Shown in pieces: positions 43,955 to 51,942 of a DNA stretch of 64,000 nt. Positions within the stretch are counted from its first letter, which is position 1. Every line of letters starts with the position of its first letter. Under the pieces are notes generated by a model, which was given only the letters and a program-made list of their open reading frames with translations, was not told the DNA's origin and made no database searches. Location: positions 3,575,209 through 3,639,208 of the forward strand of contig NC_011886.1 in the NCBI RefSeq assembly GCF_000022025.1, in the 5' to 3' direction. The translations under genes and the position numbers were made by a program. The DNA comes from Pseudarthrobacter chlorophenolicus A6 (GTDB taxonomy: Bacteria > Actinomycetota > Actinomycetes > Actinomycetales > Micrococcaceae).

Positions 43955-44815
43955 ATGCAGGCTGGCGGTAATTCCATGCGCATGCCCTCCTCGGATCCCG
44001 CTGCCGGGCAGGTTGGGCCGGCGCCCGTCCGGGCGAGGCTGGCCGTTGTTCCGGCGGCGATGCTGTCCGCCGCGGGGTTCCTCCTTTTCGCCCGGGAAGA
44101 CCGGATCTCCGGCTTCCTCCTCCTCGCTGCAGCCCTTGCCATGGCTGGGTTCCTGAGCCGGAAGCTGCTGATCGACCTGGCCCTGATCGCCGTGGGACTG
44201 ACCGCCATGAGCCTGGTGCCCATCACCACCGACATCAGCACTGAGCACATGGCCGTTATGGGGACCGCCATGGTTGTGGCGGTGGGCGTCCCCTACGCCG
44301 CCTCCCGTTTCGTTACCAAGGACCACGCCATCCGGTTCCCCATCAGGACCGGGCAGCCATGGACGCGGGCTGAAAAGTGCTACCTGCCGGCGGTCCTGGT
44401 GATCGGTTACGCCCTGATGCCGGTGTACATGATCCGGACCGGCGTTTACGAGAACTGGCCTGCGGTCAGTGACGCTGACGGCATTGCCCGGCTTTTCCTG
44501 GGCACCAACGTCCTGGGCATCTGGGACGAGCTGTTCTTCATCTGCACCACCTTCACGCTGCTCCGCCGGCACCTTCCGGACTGGCAGGCCAACCTGCTCC
44601 AGGCCGTACTGTTCACGTCGTTCCTGTGGGAACTCGGCTTCCACGCGTGGGCGCCGTTCTTCATTTTCCCGTTCGCCCTGCTGCAGGCCCGGCTGTTCAC
44701 GGTAACCAAGTCGCTCTCCTACATTGTCAGCGTCCACCTGCTGTTCGACTTCGTACTGTTCCTGGTCCTGATCCACGCGCACAACCGCGAATGGATCAAC
44801 ATTTTCCTGTACTGA
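43955..44815 (+). CDS. CPBP-like intramembrane protein with weak active-site motifs
   Basis: The 286-residue protein has about eight hydrophobic segments. GIWDELFFICTTFTLLRRHL, FLWELGFHAWAPFF and IVSVHLLFDFVLF lie where CPBP (Abi/Rce1-type) proteases have EExxxR, FxxxH and HxxxN/B. Here the first motif is DE rather than EE and lacks the Arg. It may be a divergent or inactive family member. The ATG at 43979 is an alternative start. It is monocistronic. Confidence 0.6.
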   Translation: MQAGGNSMRMPSSDPAAGQVGPAPVRARLAVVPAAMLSAAGFLLFAREDRISGFLLLAAALAMAGFLSRKLLIDLALIAVGLTAMSLVPITTDISTEHMAVMGTAMVVAVGVPYAASRFVTKDHAIRFPIRTGQPWTRAEKCYLPAVLVIGYALMPVYMIRTGVYENWPAVSDADGIARLFLGTNVLGIWDELFFICTTFTLLRRHLPDWQANLLQAVLFTSFLWELGFHAWAPFFIFPFALLQARLFTVTKSLSYIVSVHLLFDFVLFLVLIHAHNREWINIFLY

Positions 44816-44842
44816 CCGCGTCTCCAGCCGCCCCAGGCGAGA

Positions 44843-44858
44843 TGTGACGCACGTCATA
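44843..44858. promoter_or_regulatory. CRP/GlxR-like dyad before the Asp23 operon
   Basis: TGTGACGCACGTCATA matches TGTGA-N6-TCACA with one mismatch and lies 99 bp before the first Asp23 gene start. A cAMP-receptor-type regulator could bind it. The distance suits either a promoter-proximal or an upstream site. Confidence 0.4.
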
Positions 44859-44956
44859 CAAGAATGACCGTGACGATCTCCCGCCCTGCTGCGTCTTACC
44901 TGTAACGGCGCAAACCCGCGCCTGGAACAGAACGCCAACCGAGCAGGAGTGACGTA

Positions 44957-45493
44957 ATGACCACGCAGCCCAACGCCAGCACGCAGCAGACCGGCAACGC
45001 AGCCCAGAACAATGCAGCGCAGAACACCACCGCATCCGGTAACACCTCGCAGAAGAAGCAGGCAGCTACCCACTCCCTGGGCACGGCCCAAGGCCACGAC
45101 GGACGCGGCCGCACCACCGTCGCCGACGGCGTGGTGGCAAAGATTGCCGGCATCGCCATCCAGGAAATCGAGGGCGTGCACGCCCTGGGCGGCGGCGCGG
45201 CCCGGGCCATCGGAAACCTGCGCGAACGGGTGGGCCAGAAGGACCTCACCCAGGGCGTGAGCGTTGAGGTGGGCCAGACCCAGGTGGCTGTGGACGTGAC
45301 CCTGGTGGTTGAGTACCCGCACCCCCTCCAGCAGGTGGCGGACAACGCCCGCGACGCCGTCTACTCCGCGGTGGAGGACCTGGTGGGCATGGAAGTCACC
45401 GAAGTGAACATCACCATCACGGACATCCACGTCCCGTCTGAGGACAACGACGGCGAGGCTGACGACGCCGGCCACGAGCCGAGGGTGGCATGA
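44957..45493 (+). CDS. Asp23/Gls24 family envelope stress protein
   Basis: The 178-residue protein has a low-complexity Asn/Gln/Thr-rich start (about residues 1-45) and then an Asp23 domain: RTTVADGVVAKIAGIAIQEI, GVHALGG, VDVTLVVEYPHPLQQVADNA and GMEVTEVNITITDIHV. In Staphylococcus Asp23 is held at the membrane by AmaP and its loss triggers envelope stress responses. An AGGAG ribosome site precedes the ATG. It heads a nine-gene locus, and its stop overlaps the next ATG by 4 bp. Confidence 0.93.
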   Translation: MTTQPNASTQQTGNAAQNNAAQNTTASGNTSQKKQAATHSLGTAQGHDGRGRTTVADGVVAKIAGIAIQEIEGVHALGGGAARAIGNLRERVGQKDLTQGVSVEVGQTQVAVDVTLVVEYPHPLQQVADNARDAVYSAVEDLVGMEVTEVNITITDIHVPSEDNDGEADDAGHEPRVA

Positions 45494-45681
45494 CCCCGGT
45501 CATCGGCGGTGCGGCAGCCGGGGCAGTCCTGGCGGTAGTGGCACTGGCCTTCGGGTTCTGGGGCTTCATCCTGACCCTGCTCTTCATGGGCATTGGTGCG
45601 GTCCTGGGACGCGCCGCCGAGGGCCGCCTGGACCTGGCGGCGGTGTTCGACGCCCTGCGCGGCCGCCGCACGTCGTCGTGA
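45490..45681 (+). CDS. DUF2273-like small membrane protein
   Basis: The 63-residue protein is almost all membrane helix (VIGGAAAGAVLAVVALAFGF, then WGFILTLLFMGIGAVLGRAA), followed by a short cytosolic LDLAAVFDALRGRRTSS. This size and pattern match DUF2273 proteins encoded in Asp23 operons. It is coupled on both sides (ATGA with the Asp23 gene, GTGA with the next). Confidence 0.8.
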   Translation: MTPVIGGAAAGAVLAVVALAFGFWGFILTLLFMGIGAVLGRAAEGRLDLAAVFDALRGRRTSS

Positions 45682-45983
45682 ACCGCCAGGGCCACACCCG
45701 CATCGCCCCGGCCGCCCTCCGGAAGACCGTGGAAGCCGTGACGTGCCAGGCGTTCGGCGTTCCCCAGGCCGACGTTTCCGCTTCCCTGCGGGACGACGCA
45801 GGAAAGCTGGGGGTGGACCTCCTGGTCCGCCTGCCGGCACCACCTCTCCTGGCGTCAGCTCCGGAGGGCCGGCCGCCCCTGTTTGAACAGGCGGATGTGG
45901 CCCGTCTGAAGATTTCCTTCATGGGGCGCCAGGTCACCGGCATGGAGATGGGCAAGATCAACATCAGGCTCGGGGCTGCATGA
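45678..45983 (+). CDS. Asp23-like small protein
   Basis: The 101-residue protein (GTG start) reads TRIAPAALRKTVEAVTCQAF, then GVDLLVRLPAPPL and ARLKISFMGRQVTGMEMGKI. Alternating strand-helix-strand segments and the start IAPAALRK match a shortened Asp23/Gls24 domain without its usual full length. It overlaps the preceding gene by 4 bp and so belongs to the same operon. Confidence 0.65.
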   Translation: MNRQGHTRIAPAALRKTVEAVTCQAFGVPQADVSASLRDDAGKLGVDLLVRLPAPPLLASAPEGRPPLFEQADVARLKISFMGRQVTGMEMGKINIRLGAA

Positions 45984-46076
45984 GAAGCCTTGCCGCGGAG
46001 GCACGCAGACTGCCCGCGGCCAGGACGGCAGCACTGAACATCAGCAGCACATCAAGCAAACCACCAGGAGGTCACC

Positions 46077-46658
46077 GTGGGCACGCCCCGAACCCATAGC
46101 AGGATTGTCCGGCGGGAAACGCATTCATCGCGCGCCGGGCTCTCCGCCGCCACTGCGGTGCTCCTCCTGGCCGTCTTCCTGTGGCTGGGCACCGAAAGCG
46201 TCCTCGCCCTGCTGGGCCAGGAGGCCCTGGTGGCCGGCCCGGGCCGGCTTGCCGACGCGGCGGCCACGGCGCCGCAAACCACGCAGCCCGCCGAACTGAC
46301 CGCGGCCGGGGTTGCCGCCGCCGTCCTGGGCCTCACGTTGCTGGTGGCGGCCTTCAAGGGCGGCCGCAAGGGACGCCGGGCCATGCAGGCCGAACGGGCG
46401 GCGGTGGTTGTTGACGACCAGGTCATCGCGGCAGCCGTCTCCCGGCAGGTGCAGCTGACCGCCAAACTCGCTCCCGAACAGGTTGCCACCACCATCAGCC
46501 GGGCCCGGGCCCAAGTAGCCATCCGGCCGACGTCGGGCGCTCCCCTGGACCGTGAAGCCGTCACCCGGGCCGCGGCAGCGGAGATCGATTCCTGCCGCCT
46601 GGGACGGAAACTCAGCACCGATATCCGCATTGCCACCGAAGGAGCACTGGGACGATGA
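46077..46658 (+). CDS. DUF6286 membrane protein of the Asp23 operon
   Basis: The 193-residue protein starts at a GTG behind an AGGAGG site. It has two membrane helices (about residues 20-45 and 72-90) and a cytosolic C-terminal domain with VDDQVIAAAVSRQVQLTAKL and VTRAAAAEIDSCRLGRKLST. Actinobacterial Asp23 loci carry this DUF6286 type next to AmaP. Its function is unknown; scaffolding of Asp23 at the membrane is inferred. Confidence 0.8.
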   Translation: MGTPRTHSRIVRRETHSSRAGLSAATAVLLLAVFLWLGTESVLALLGQEALVAGPGRLADAAATAPQTTQPAELTAAGVAAAVLGLTLLVAAFKGGRKGRRAMQAERAAVVVDDQVIAAAVSRQVQLTAKLAPEQVATTISRARAQVAIRPTSGAPLDREAVTRAAAAEIDSCRLGRKLSTDIRIATEGALGR

Positions 46659-47275
46659 ACCACACCAACCGCGCCCTGAACCGCTTCTTCCTGGCCGCTA
46701 CTGGACTGGTCCTGCTGGCCGCCGGCACCCTCACCGCCGGTGCCGGCATGGACGCCGGCGTGCGGGACCGCTGGAGTTCCGTCAGCACCAGCCTATTGGG
46801 GGGCTGGCGGAACCTCCGGAGCACTGCGCCCCTGCAGGAACCCCTGGGCAGCTGGTGGGCACTCGCTGTGCCCGCCGTGCTGCTCCTCGGTGCCCTGGCC
46901 AGCATCATGTGGCTGACCCGGCAAGGCGGCGGGCGGACCAGCGAGGCAGCCCGGCAGCGGGACGCCGAACTCGGGGACACCGCCGTCGACATTTCCTACC
47001 TCGAATCCGCCGTTGAGGCCGCGCTGGAAGGCAACCGGGCCGTCGTCGGCAGCTCTGTATCCGCCTGGCGCGGACGCGGCCGGCGGCGCACCACAACCCA
47101 AGGACTGCGCATCACCCTGCAGGCAAGGCGCGGAGCGTCTCCGCGCGAGGTAGCCGACGTCGCCGAGGCACTGGTCACCGGCATGGAAGCGCTGCTGGGC
47201 CATCGCACCACCGTCCTGGTCCGAATAGCAGGTGGAACCAGGACCCGGCTGGCGGGTGCACACCGCACCAGCTAG
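46655..47275 (+). CDS. amaP: AmaP-like alkaline-shock membrane anchor
   Basis: The 206-residue protein has two helices (FLAATGLVLLAAGTLTAGAG and WWALAVPAVLLLGALASIMW) and a cytosolic C-terminal domain (GLRITLQARRGASPREVADV). That is the AmaP topology, which tethers Asp23 to the membrane. It is coupled to the DUF6286 gene by an ATGA overlap. The symbol is assigned by similarity of layout. Confidence 0.8.
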   Translation: MNHTNRALNRFFLAATGLVLLAAGTLTAGAGMDAGVRDRWSSVSTSLLGGWRNLRSTAPLQEPLGSWWALAVPAVLLLGALASIMWLTRQGGGRTSEAARQRDAELGDTAVDISYLESAVEAALEGNRAVVGSSVSAWRGRGRRRTTTQGLRITLQARRGASPREVADVAEALVTGMEALLGHRTTVLVRIAGGTRTRLAGAHRTS

Positions 47276-47339
47276 CAAAGGCTGCCGCGTTTTTCGACAC
47301 CTGGCAGCACAACAGGAACACCGAGAGAAGGGCATCATC

Positions 47340-47570
47340 ATGGGACTCGACGACAAGATCAACAACGCCGCCACGAACCACGCGGGCGCCGCCAAGGAAG
47401 GCGTTGGCAAGCTCACGGGCAACGAACGCCTCGAGCGCGAAGGCCAGCACGACCAGGCCCAGGCGAAGGTCCAGGAGGCCGGAGAGAAGGTCAAGGACGC
47501 TGCCAGGGACATCGGCCACAACCTCAAGGAAGCTGCGGAGAAGGTCAAGGAAAGCTTCCGCAAGGAGTAG
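47340..47570 (+). CDS. CsbD family stress protein
   Basis: The 76-residue hydrophilic, Lys/Glu/Ala-rich helical protein begins MGLDDKINNAATNHAGAAKE and has GVGKLTGNERLEREGQHDQA, the CsbD signature. CsbD is induced by general stress in Bacillus under SigB. It ends with KVKESFRKE. A GAGAAGGGC ribosome site precedes the ATG. Its place between AmaP and the sigma factor links the locus to stress. Confidence 0.92.
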   Translation: MGLDDKINNAATNHAGAAKEGVGKLTGNERLEREGQHDQAQAKVQEAGEKVKDAARDIGHNLKEAAEKVKESFRKE

Positions 47571-47658
47571 CCAGCCCCTGGAGGGCAGGCGCGTTGCAGC
47601 CAACCACGGCGCAACGCGCCCAGCCGTCAGTCCGTTCGTCCGGCGCTCGCCCGTTTCA

Positions 47659-47676
47659 CGCCTGCAAAGGCAGGCG
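47659..47676 (+). terminator. small hairpin after csbD
   Basis: CGCCTGC pairs with GCAGGCG across an AAAG loop, 27 bp before the sigma-factor start. It has no T run and could be a weak terminator or processing site between the Asp23 and sigma segments. Confidence 0.4.
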
Positions 47677-47702
47677 CGCGCCGATAATGAAAGCAGAGTC
47701 AG

Positions 47703-48290
47703 GTGACAGGAACACCCTTGGTGCGGGACCAGTTGGACCTGGTCCCCGATGCCATCCTGGCCGGCAGGGCAGCCGACGGCGATACAGCGGCTTTCGAGGC
47801 CCTCGCCCGGCGGTACGGGCCACACATGCGGGCCTGCGCCCGCCGGCTGACCGGATCGTACGCCGATGCCGACGATGTGGTCCAGGAAGCCCTGGTCCAG
47901 GCCTGGAAGCAGCTTGAATCGCTGCGCGAACCCGCTGCGGTGAAGGGTTGGCTGCTACGGCTGGCAGGCAGCAGGAGCATCGATTACCTGCGCCGGCGCA
48001 GGAACCACACAAGCCTGTCGGCGCTGGAAGAAAGCGGAGCAGGACTGGAACCTGCAGCCACCGCGCCCGGCCCCGAGTCCTCCGCCGTGGCTTCCTCGGG
48101 TACCGAGGCGCTGAAGGCGGCCCTGTCCCGGCTGCCCGAAGAACAGCGCCGTTGCTGGGTTCTTAAAGAGTTCAACGGACAAAGCTACGAGCAGATTGCG
48201 CAGACCCTGAACATCAGCCCAGCCAGTGTCCGGGGCCGCCTTGCCCGGGCCCGGATTACACTGGTCCGCGAAATGGAAGGATGGCAATGA
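47703..48290 (+). CDS. ECF-type sigma factor
   Basis: The 195-residue protein has sigma region 2 (FEALARRYGPHMRACARRLT; DADDVVQEALVQAWKQLESL; KGWLLRLAGSRSIDYLRRRR) and region 4 (LSRLPEEQRRCWVLKEFNGQ; SYEQIAQTLNISPASVRGRL). An acidic Gly/Ala/Pro linker separates them. Region 3 is absent, so it is an extracytoplasmic-function sigma factor. It starts at a GTG; a second GTG at 47721 is possible. Its stop overlaps the next ATG by 4 bp, so it is made with the zinc-finger-Asp23 protein, its probable anti-sigma partner. Confidence 0.92.
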   Translation: MTGTPLVRDQLDLVPDAILAGRAADGDTAAFEALARRYGPHMRACARRLTGSYADADDVVQEALVQAWKQLESLREPAAVKGWLLRLAGSRSIDYLRRRRNHTSLSALEESGAGLEPAATAPGPESSAVASSGTEALKAALSRLPEEQRRCWVLKEFNGQSYEQIAQTLNISPASVRGRLARARITLVREMEGWQ

Positions 48291-48868
48291 GCATCCCCCA
48301 CGACACGTTCGAGTGCGGGCACACGCTTGAGGAGTTGAGCCAGTACCTGGATACCGGCGAATTCCCCGACCCCCGCCACCTCGAGACCTGCCCGGATTGC
48401 CGCAACGGCCTCGATTCGCTGCGCCGGCTCTCCACCGCCGGCAGCGAACTGTTCAGCAACGACCTCGCCGAGGCCGGCAGCGGCAACGACGACTGGATGA
48501 AAAACATCCTGGCCAACCTCAAGCTCGAGCTCCGGCCCGGGCGTTCCATCCCGCTGCGGTCCGAGCACCCGGCGGACACCCTTACCGAAACGGAGGGCTC
48601 GGTCCTCGCCCTGGTCCGTTCCGTCACCGACCTGGCCCCCGGAGCCGTGGCGGGCAGGGTCCGGCTTGAAGGAGATGTCACCGTTCCCGGTGAAGCCATC
48701 ACCGTCAACCTGGACCTTGCCGTTGCCTTCGGCAATCCCCTACTGGGCAGCGCTGCGGCGCTCCGCCAGGAGCTCGGGGAAGCCCTGGCCCGGCACACCG
48801 AGCTGAACATCGCCGCCATCGACATCACCATCACGGACGTGATCGAGACTCCCCGGGAGGAACCATGA
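48287..48868 (+). CDS. zinc-finger (zf-HC2, anti-sigma-like) domain fused to an Asp23 domain
   Basis: Residues 1-45 hold CGHTLEELSQYLDTGEF followed by HLETCPDCRNGLDSL: H31-x3-C35-x2-C38, the HxxxCxxC zinc site of ZAS/zf-HC2 anti-sigma factors. From about residue 85 an Asp23/Gls24-like domain follows (GSVLALVRSVTDLAPGAVAG; ITVNLDLAVAFGNPLLG; ELNIAAIDITITDVIE). There is no membrane helix. Its ATG overlaps the sigma stop (ATGA), with GGAAGG 6 nt upstream. Two other domain layouts are common separately; the fusion suggests an anti-sigma protein whose sensor is an envelope-stress domain. Confidence 0.85.
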   Translation: MSIPHDTFECGHTLEELSQYLDTGEFPDPRHLETCPDCRNGLDSLRRLSTAGSELFSNDLAEAGSGNDDWMKNILANLKLELRPGRSIPLRSEHPADTLTETEGSVLALVRSVTDLAPGAVAGRVRLEGDVTVPGEAITVNLDLAVAFGNPLLGSAAALRQELGEALARHTELNIAAIDITITDVIETPREEP

Positions 48869-49287
48869 CAGCGCCGGCCCAGCCAACTCCCGCGAAGCGT
48901 GAAGATGTGGGGGAAGAACTTCCGGGCAACAGTCCTGCAGGGACACCGGGCGCCGCTGCGCCGGGCTCCCTGCGGGCCGCCGTGCTCGGGGTGGAGGGCG
49001 TTACCGACGTCTTTCCGTCCCGACCCCTATGGCAGCGGCTGCCCGCCGGAGCCTTGTCCCTGCTGCAGCAGGCAGCGGGTCAGCAGGGTGCAGGGGATCC
49101 CGACGACGGCCCGCTGGTTGAAGCCCGGGCGGACGGCCGTGCCACGGACGTGACAGTCCGCATCGGCGTGGGTGCCGACGCCCGGACTCCAGACGTGGTG
49201 CGGGCGGTGGCCGCGGTGGTCCGCAATCACTTTGCGCCGGCGGAGGTTTCGGTGAAGGTCACCGTGGCACGCATCTCCCCCGAGTAG
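48865..49287 (+). CDS. Asp23-like hypothetical protein ending the operon
   Basis: The 140-residue protein overlaps the previous stop by 4 bp. After a disordered Pro/Glu/Ala-rich start, it has LRAAVLGVEGVTDVFPSRPL, ATDVTVRIGVGADARTPDVV and NHFAPAEVSVKVTVARISPE. This beta-alpha-beta pattern, with VTDVF at the entry, resembles a divergent Asp23 domain. Function is unknown; it probably interacts with the preceding Asp23-type proteins. Confidence 0.65.
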   Translation: MTAPAQPTPAKREDVGEELPGNSPAGTPGAAAPGSLRAAVLGVEGVTDVFPSRPLWQRLPAGALSLLQQAAGQQGAGDPDDGPLVEARADGRATDVTVRIGVGADARTPDVVRAVAAVVRNHFAPAEVSVKVTVARISPE

Positions 49288-49318
49288 CAGGGGCTGGGCG
49301 CGGGCGGCGGCAGCACAT

Positions 49319-49334
49319 CCTCACACGCGTTAGG
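49319..49334. promoter_or_regulatory. LacI-type operator in the regulator's own promoter
   Basis: CCTCACACGCGTTAGG matches the operator CCTAACACGTGTTAGG at 55253-55268 in 14 of 16 positions. It lies 42 bp before the LacI gene start. This suggests autorepression and a shared regulator for both ends of the fructan locus. Confidence 0.7.
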
Positions 49335-49375
49335 TAAACTGCAGCATCACTGTTGTTTGCCACCAGAGGATCACC

Positions 49376-50461
49376 ATGAATCGCAAGGCCACCGCACTGG
49401 ACGTCGCCAAGCTGGCCGGTGTTTCCCGGAGCGCTGTCTCCCTGGTCCTCAACGGCCGGGGTGACGGCAACGTGGCGCTGGAAAGCCAGCAGCGGATCCG
49501 CGAAGCGGCCGCCACCCTCAACTACACGCCCAACAAGATCGCCCTCAGCCTGCGGAACCGGCAGTCCCGGATTATCGGCATCGTCTCGGACCAGGTGGTC
49601 ACCAGCCCGTTCGACGGCAACATCATCGCCGGAGCGGACGCCGTGGCCCGTGAACACGGCTTCGTCACCGTGGTGATGGACACCGAGCTGGACGGTTCAA
49701 GGGACGAAGGGGCGGTGGAAACCCTCCTGGACCGGCAGGTGGACGGGCTGATGTATGTGACGGTGGGCCTGCGTCCGCTGCATGTCCCGGCCAACATGGA
49801 GCGGGTGCCGTCCATCCTGGCCAACTGTTTTGATGACCGCCCCGAAGCCGGTGTTGGCGCCGTCATTCCGGACGAGGTCCGCGGCGGGCGGGAAGCCGCA
49901 GAGCATGTCATGTCGCTGGGCCACCGGGACATCGCGTTCCTGGCCGGTGACTCGCTGACGCCCGCAGCGCCACGACGGATCGAGGGCTACCGGGACGCGT
50001 TCCTCCGGGCAGGACTGCCCGTCAACGAGGCCAGGGTCCTGCAGGTGGGCTGGGACATCGACGCCGGATTCCACGGGGCCATGAAGCTCCTGGACGGCGT
50101 CGAAGGCGCCCGCCGCCCCACCGCCATCCTGTGCGCCAACGACCGCCTGGCCATTGGTGTGGTGCTGGCCTGCTACCGGCTGGGCCTGAGCGTCCCGCAG
50201 GACCTGTCCGTCATGGGCTATGACGACGAATTCCGCGTGGCCAAGGCCATGGTGCCCGCACTGAGCACCATGGCCCTGCCCCTGCGCGAGATGGGCGCCG
50301 CCGCCATGACGGCGCTGCTGGGCGATGTCACGCAGCACCGGACGCAGCCGCCCGAAGGCAGTGAAACACACCGCGTGCCAGGCGGCAGCAGCACCGAAAC
50401 CATGGTGCCCTGCCGCCTGGTGGTCCGTGATTCCACCGGCCCGGTCCCCGAGGGACGCTAA
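49376..50461 (+). CDS. LacI-family transcriptional repressor of the fructan/sucrose locus
   Basis: The 361-residue protein has an N-terminal LacI helix-turn-helix (ATALDVAKLAGVSRSAVSLV) and the hinge NYTPNKIALSLRNRQSRIIG. A periplasmic-binding-like effector domain follows (VISDE-type GRDEG; HRDIAFLAGDSLTPAAPRR; AILCANDRLAIGVVLACYRL). It is convergent with the GH32 gene 52 bp away. Operators with the same sequence stand at 49319 and 55253-55268. The effector is probably sucrose, fructose or a fructo-oligosaccharide. Confidence 0.92.
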   Translation: MNRKATALDVAKLAGVSRSAVSLVLNGRGDGNVALESQQRIREAAATLNYTPNKIALSLRNRQSRIIGIVSDQVVTSPFDGNIIAGADAVAREHGFVTVVMDTELDGSRDEGAVETLLDRQVDGLMYVTVGLRPLHVPANMERVPSILANCFDDRPEAGVGAVIPDEVRGGREAAEHVMSLGHRDIAFLAGDSLTPAAPRRIEGYRDAFLRAGLPVNEARVLQVGWDIDAGFHGAMKLLDGVEGARRPTAILCANDRLAIGVVLACYRLGLSVPQDLSVMGYDDEFRVAKAMVPALSTMALPLREMGAAAMTALLGDVTQHRTQPPEGSETHRVPGGSSTETMVPCRLVVRDSTGPVPEGR

Positions 50462-50513
50462 ACCGAACGATAAGAACCGGACGCGGAGAAGGGAACGGTA
50501 AAGAAGCCCCGCG

Positions 50514-51908
50514 CTAGGGCTGGACCAGCTCCCACACGTCTGCAGAGGCACCGGCCGGAAGCACCAGTTGCCACTTCTCCCCCGCCGCCGGGTACGCGCG
50601 GAGCGTGGTGGCCACAGCCCCGCTCCGGTAGACCTCCACCAGTGAGGCGTCCACGAAAATCCGCAGTTCCTCCCCGCCGGCAAGCGGTCCGCTGAACACG
50701 GTCTGCTGCCCGTCCCCGCCCACCAGCAGGAGTTCGACGGCGGCGTCCCCCGCGCCTGCATCCGACGCACCGGCGGCGCGGGTCACCACAGCTTCAGCGA
50801 ACCGCGGCAGCTCCACGCGGCCTTCGGCGGACCGGGCCACCGGGCCACCGCGGTAAGCCTCGATTTGCGGGGCCGGCGTGATCGCCAGCGTCCCGTCCAC
50901 CACGGACAGTTCCCGCGGGAAGGTGAGCACCCCGGACCAGCCTGCGGCGTCCACCTCTTCCTGGCTGCGGCCGCGGCGTCCGTCACGGCCGGGACCTTCG
51001 TTGGCCCAGCCCCACAGCAGGGCGCGGTCTTCGAGCGCAACAACCTGGGGGGCGTAGAAGTCACGGCCCTGGTCCGAGGATCCGCCGCTGCGGGGCGTAA
51101 AGACGGGCAGTCCAGTGGACGGATCTTCGGTGAGCGAGCCGATCAGGTGTCCCACCCCGTTGGCGTGCTCGTGGGCGTCGCCGGAGAGCCACAGCGAGAA
51201 CATCGCCACCCACGTGTCTTCGCCGGAGTTGTCCGGGACCCGGACCAGCTGGGGGCACTCCCAGATTTCAGCGGGGGTGAACTGCGATGCCACCGGGTTT
51301 TCCGTGGTGAGCCAGATGCCCTGGTACTTCCAGTCGGACAGGTCCTCCACCGTGTAGAGGAGCAAGGCGGCGTGTCCGGTGGCCAGGCCGGCGCCCTGCA
51401 TGGCGTACCGCTTGCCGTTGAAACGGAAAATGAAGGGATCACGCACCGCAGTGACATCGCCGCCGTCGGGCATCCGCGCCGCAACGTGCCCGGTCTGGTC
51501 CCATTCCACCAGGTCCTGCGAACCGCGGGCGATGACCACCTCGGAGTGCCCGCCGTCGCCGCGGACGCCCGAGTACGCTGCGGTGGGGACGCCGCCGTCG
51601 TCCGTCACCACGCCCGTCCAGCAGCCGTACTCGTCCGGCCCGCCCGGCTGCGGGCGCAGCGCAACGGGGTGTTCTTCCCAGCGAACCAGGTCCGCGGAGC
51701 TGACGTGTCCCCAGGCGATCCGGTGATGCCGGGCCGACTCGGGGTTGTACTGGAAGAACACGTGGTAGCGGCCGTTGATGAAGCTGATGCCGTTGGGATC
51801 ATTGATCCAGCCCTGGGCAGGGCGCGCGTGGAACCGCGGGAAGGCAGCGTCGGGGTGGGCTGCGGCGACGTCGTCGAAGGAGATGGCGGCGAGGTCCGGG
51901 GTAGGCAT
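50514..51908 (-). CDS. glycoside hydrolase family 32 beta-fructosidase (sucrase/levanase type)
   Basis: The 464-residue enzyme carries the GH32 triad: WINDPNGISF (nucleophile Asp), VRDPFIFRFNG (transition-state Asp) and EIWECPQLVRV (acid/base Glu). The five-bladed propeller is followed by a beta-sandwich (VELLLVGGDGQQTVFSG; RIFVDASLVEVYRSGAVATT). It has no signal peptide, so it cleaves imported sucrose or fructo-oligosaccharides inside the cell. A GAAAGG ribosome site precedes the ATG. It is the last gene of the ABC operon, 34 bp after the permease. Confidence 0.95.
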   Translation of the reverse strand: MPTPDLAAISFDDVAAAHPDAAFPRFHARPAQGWINDPNGISFINGRYHVFFQYNPESARHHRIAWGHVSSADLVRWEEHPVALRPQPGGPDEYGCWTGVVTDDGGVPTAAYSGVRGDGGHSEVVIARGSQDLVEWDQTGHVAARMPDGGDVTAVRDPFIFRFNGKRYAMQGAGLATGHAALLLYTVEDLSDWKYQGIWLTTENPVASQFTPAEIWECPQLVRVPDNSGEDTWVAMFSLWLSGDAHEHANGVGHLIGSLTEDPSTGLPVFTPRSGGSSDQGRDFYAPQVVALEDRALLWGWANEGPGRDGRRGRSQEEVDAAGWSGVLTFPRELSVVDGTLAITPAPQIEAYRGGPVARSAEGRVELPRFAEAVVTRAAGASDAGAGDAAVELLLVGGDGQQTVFSGPLAGGEELRIFVDASLVEVYRSGAVATTLRAYPAAGEKWQLVLPAGASADVWELVQP

Positions 51909-51942
51909 GGTGGAGCCTTTCAGGGTGGAGGAACGGAAGAAG

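Noticed and set aside
43895..45475. 526-codon open frame on the minus strand
   Set aside because: It runs antisense to the CPBP-like and Asp23 genes, which have clear domain sequence; its own translation is low-complexity and lacks any domain, a typical high-GC shadow frame.
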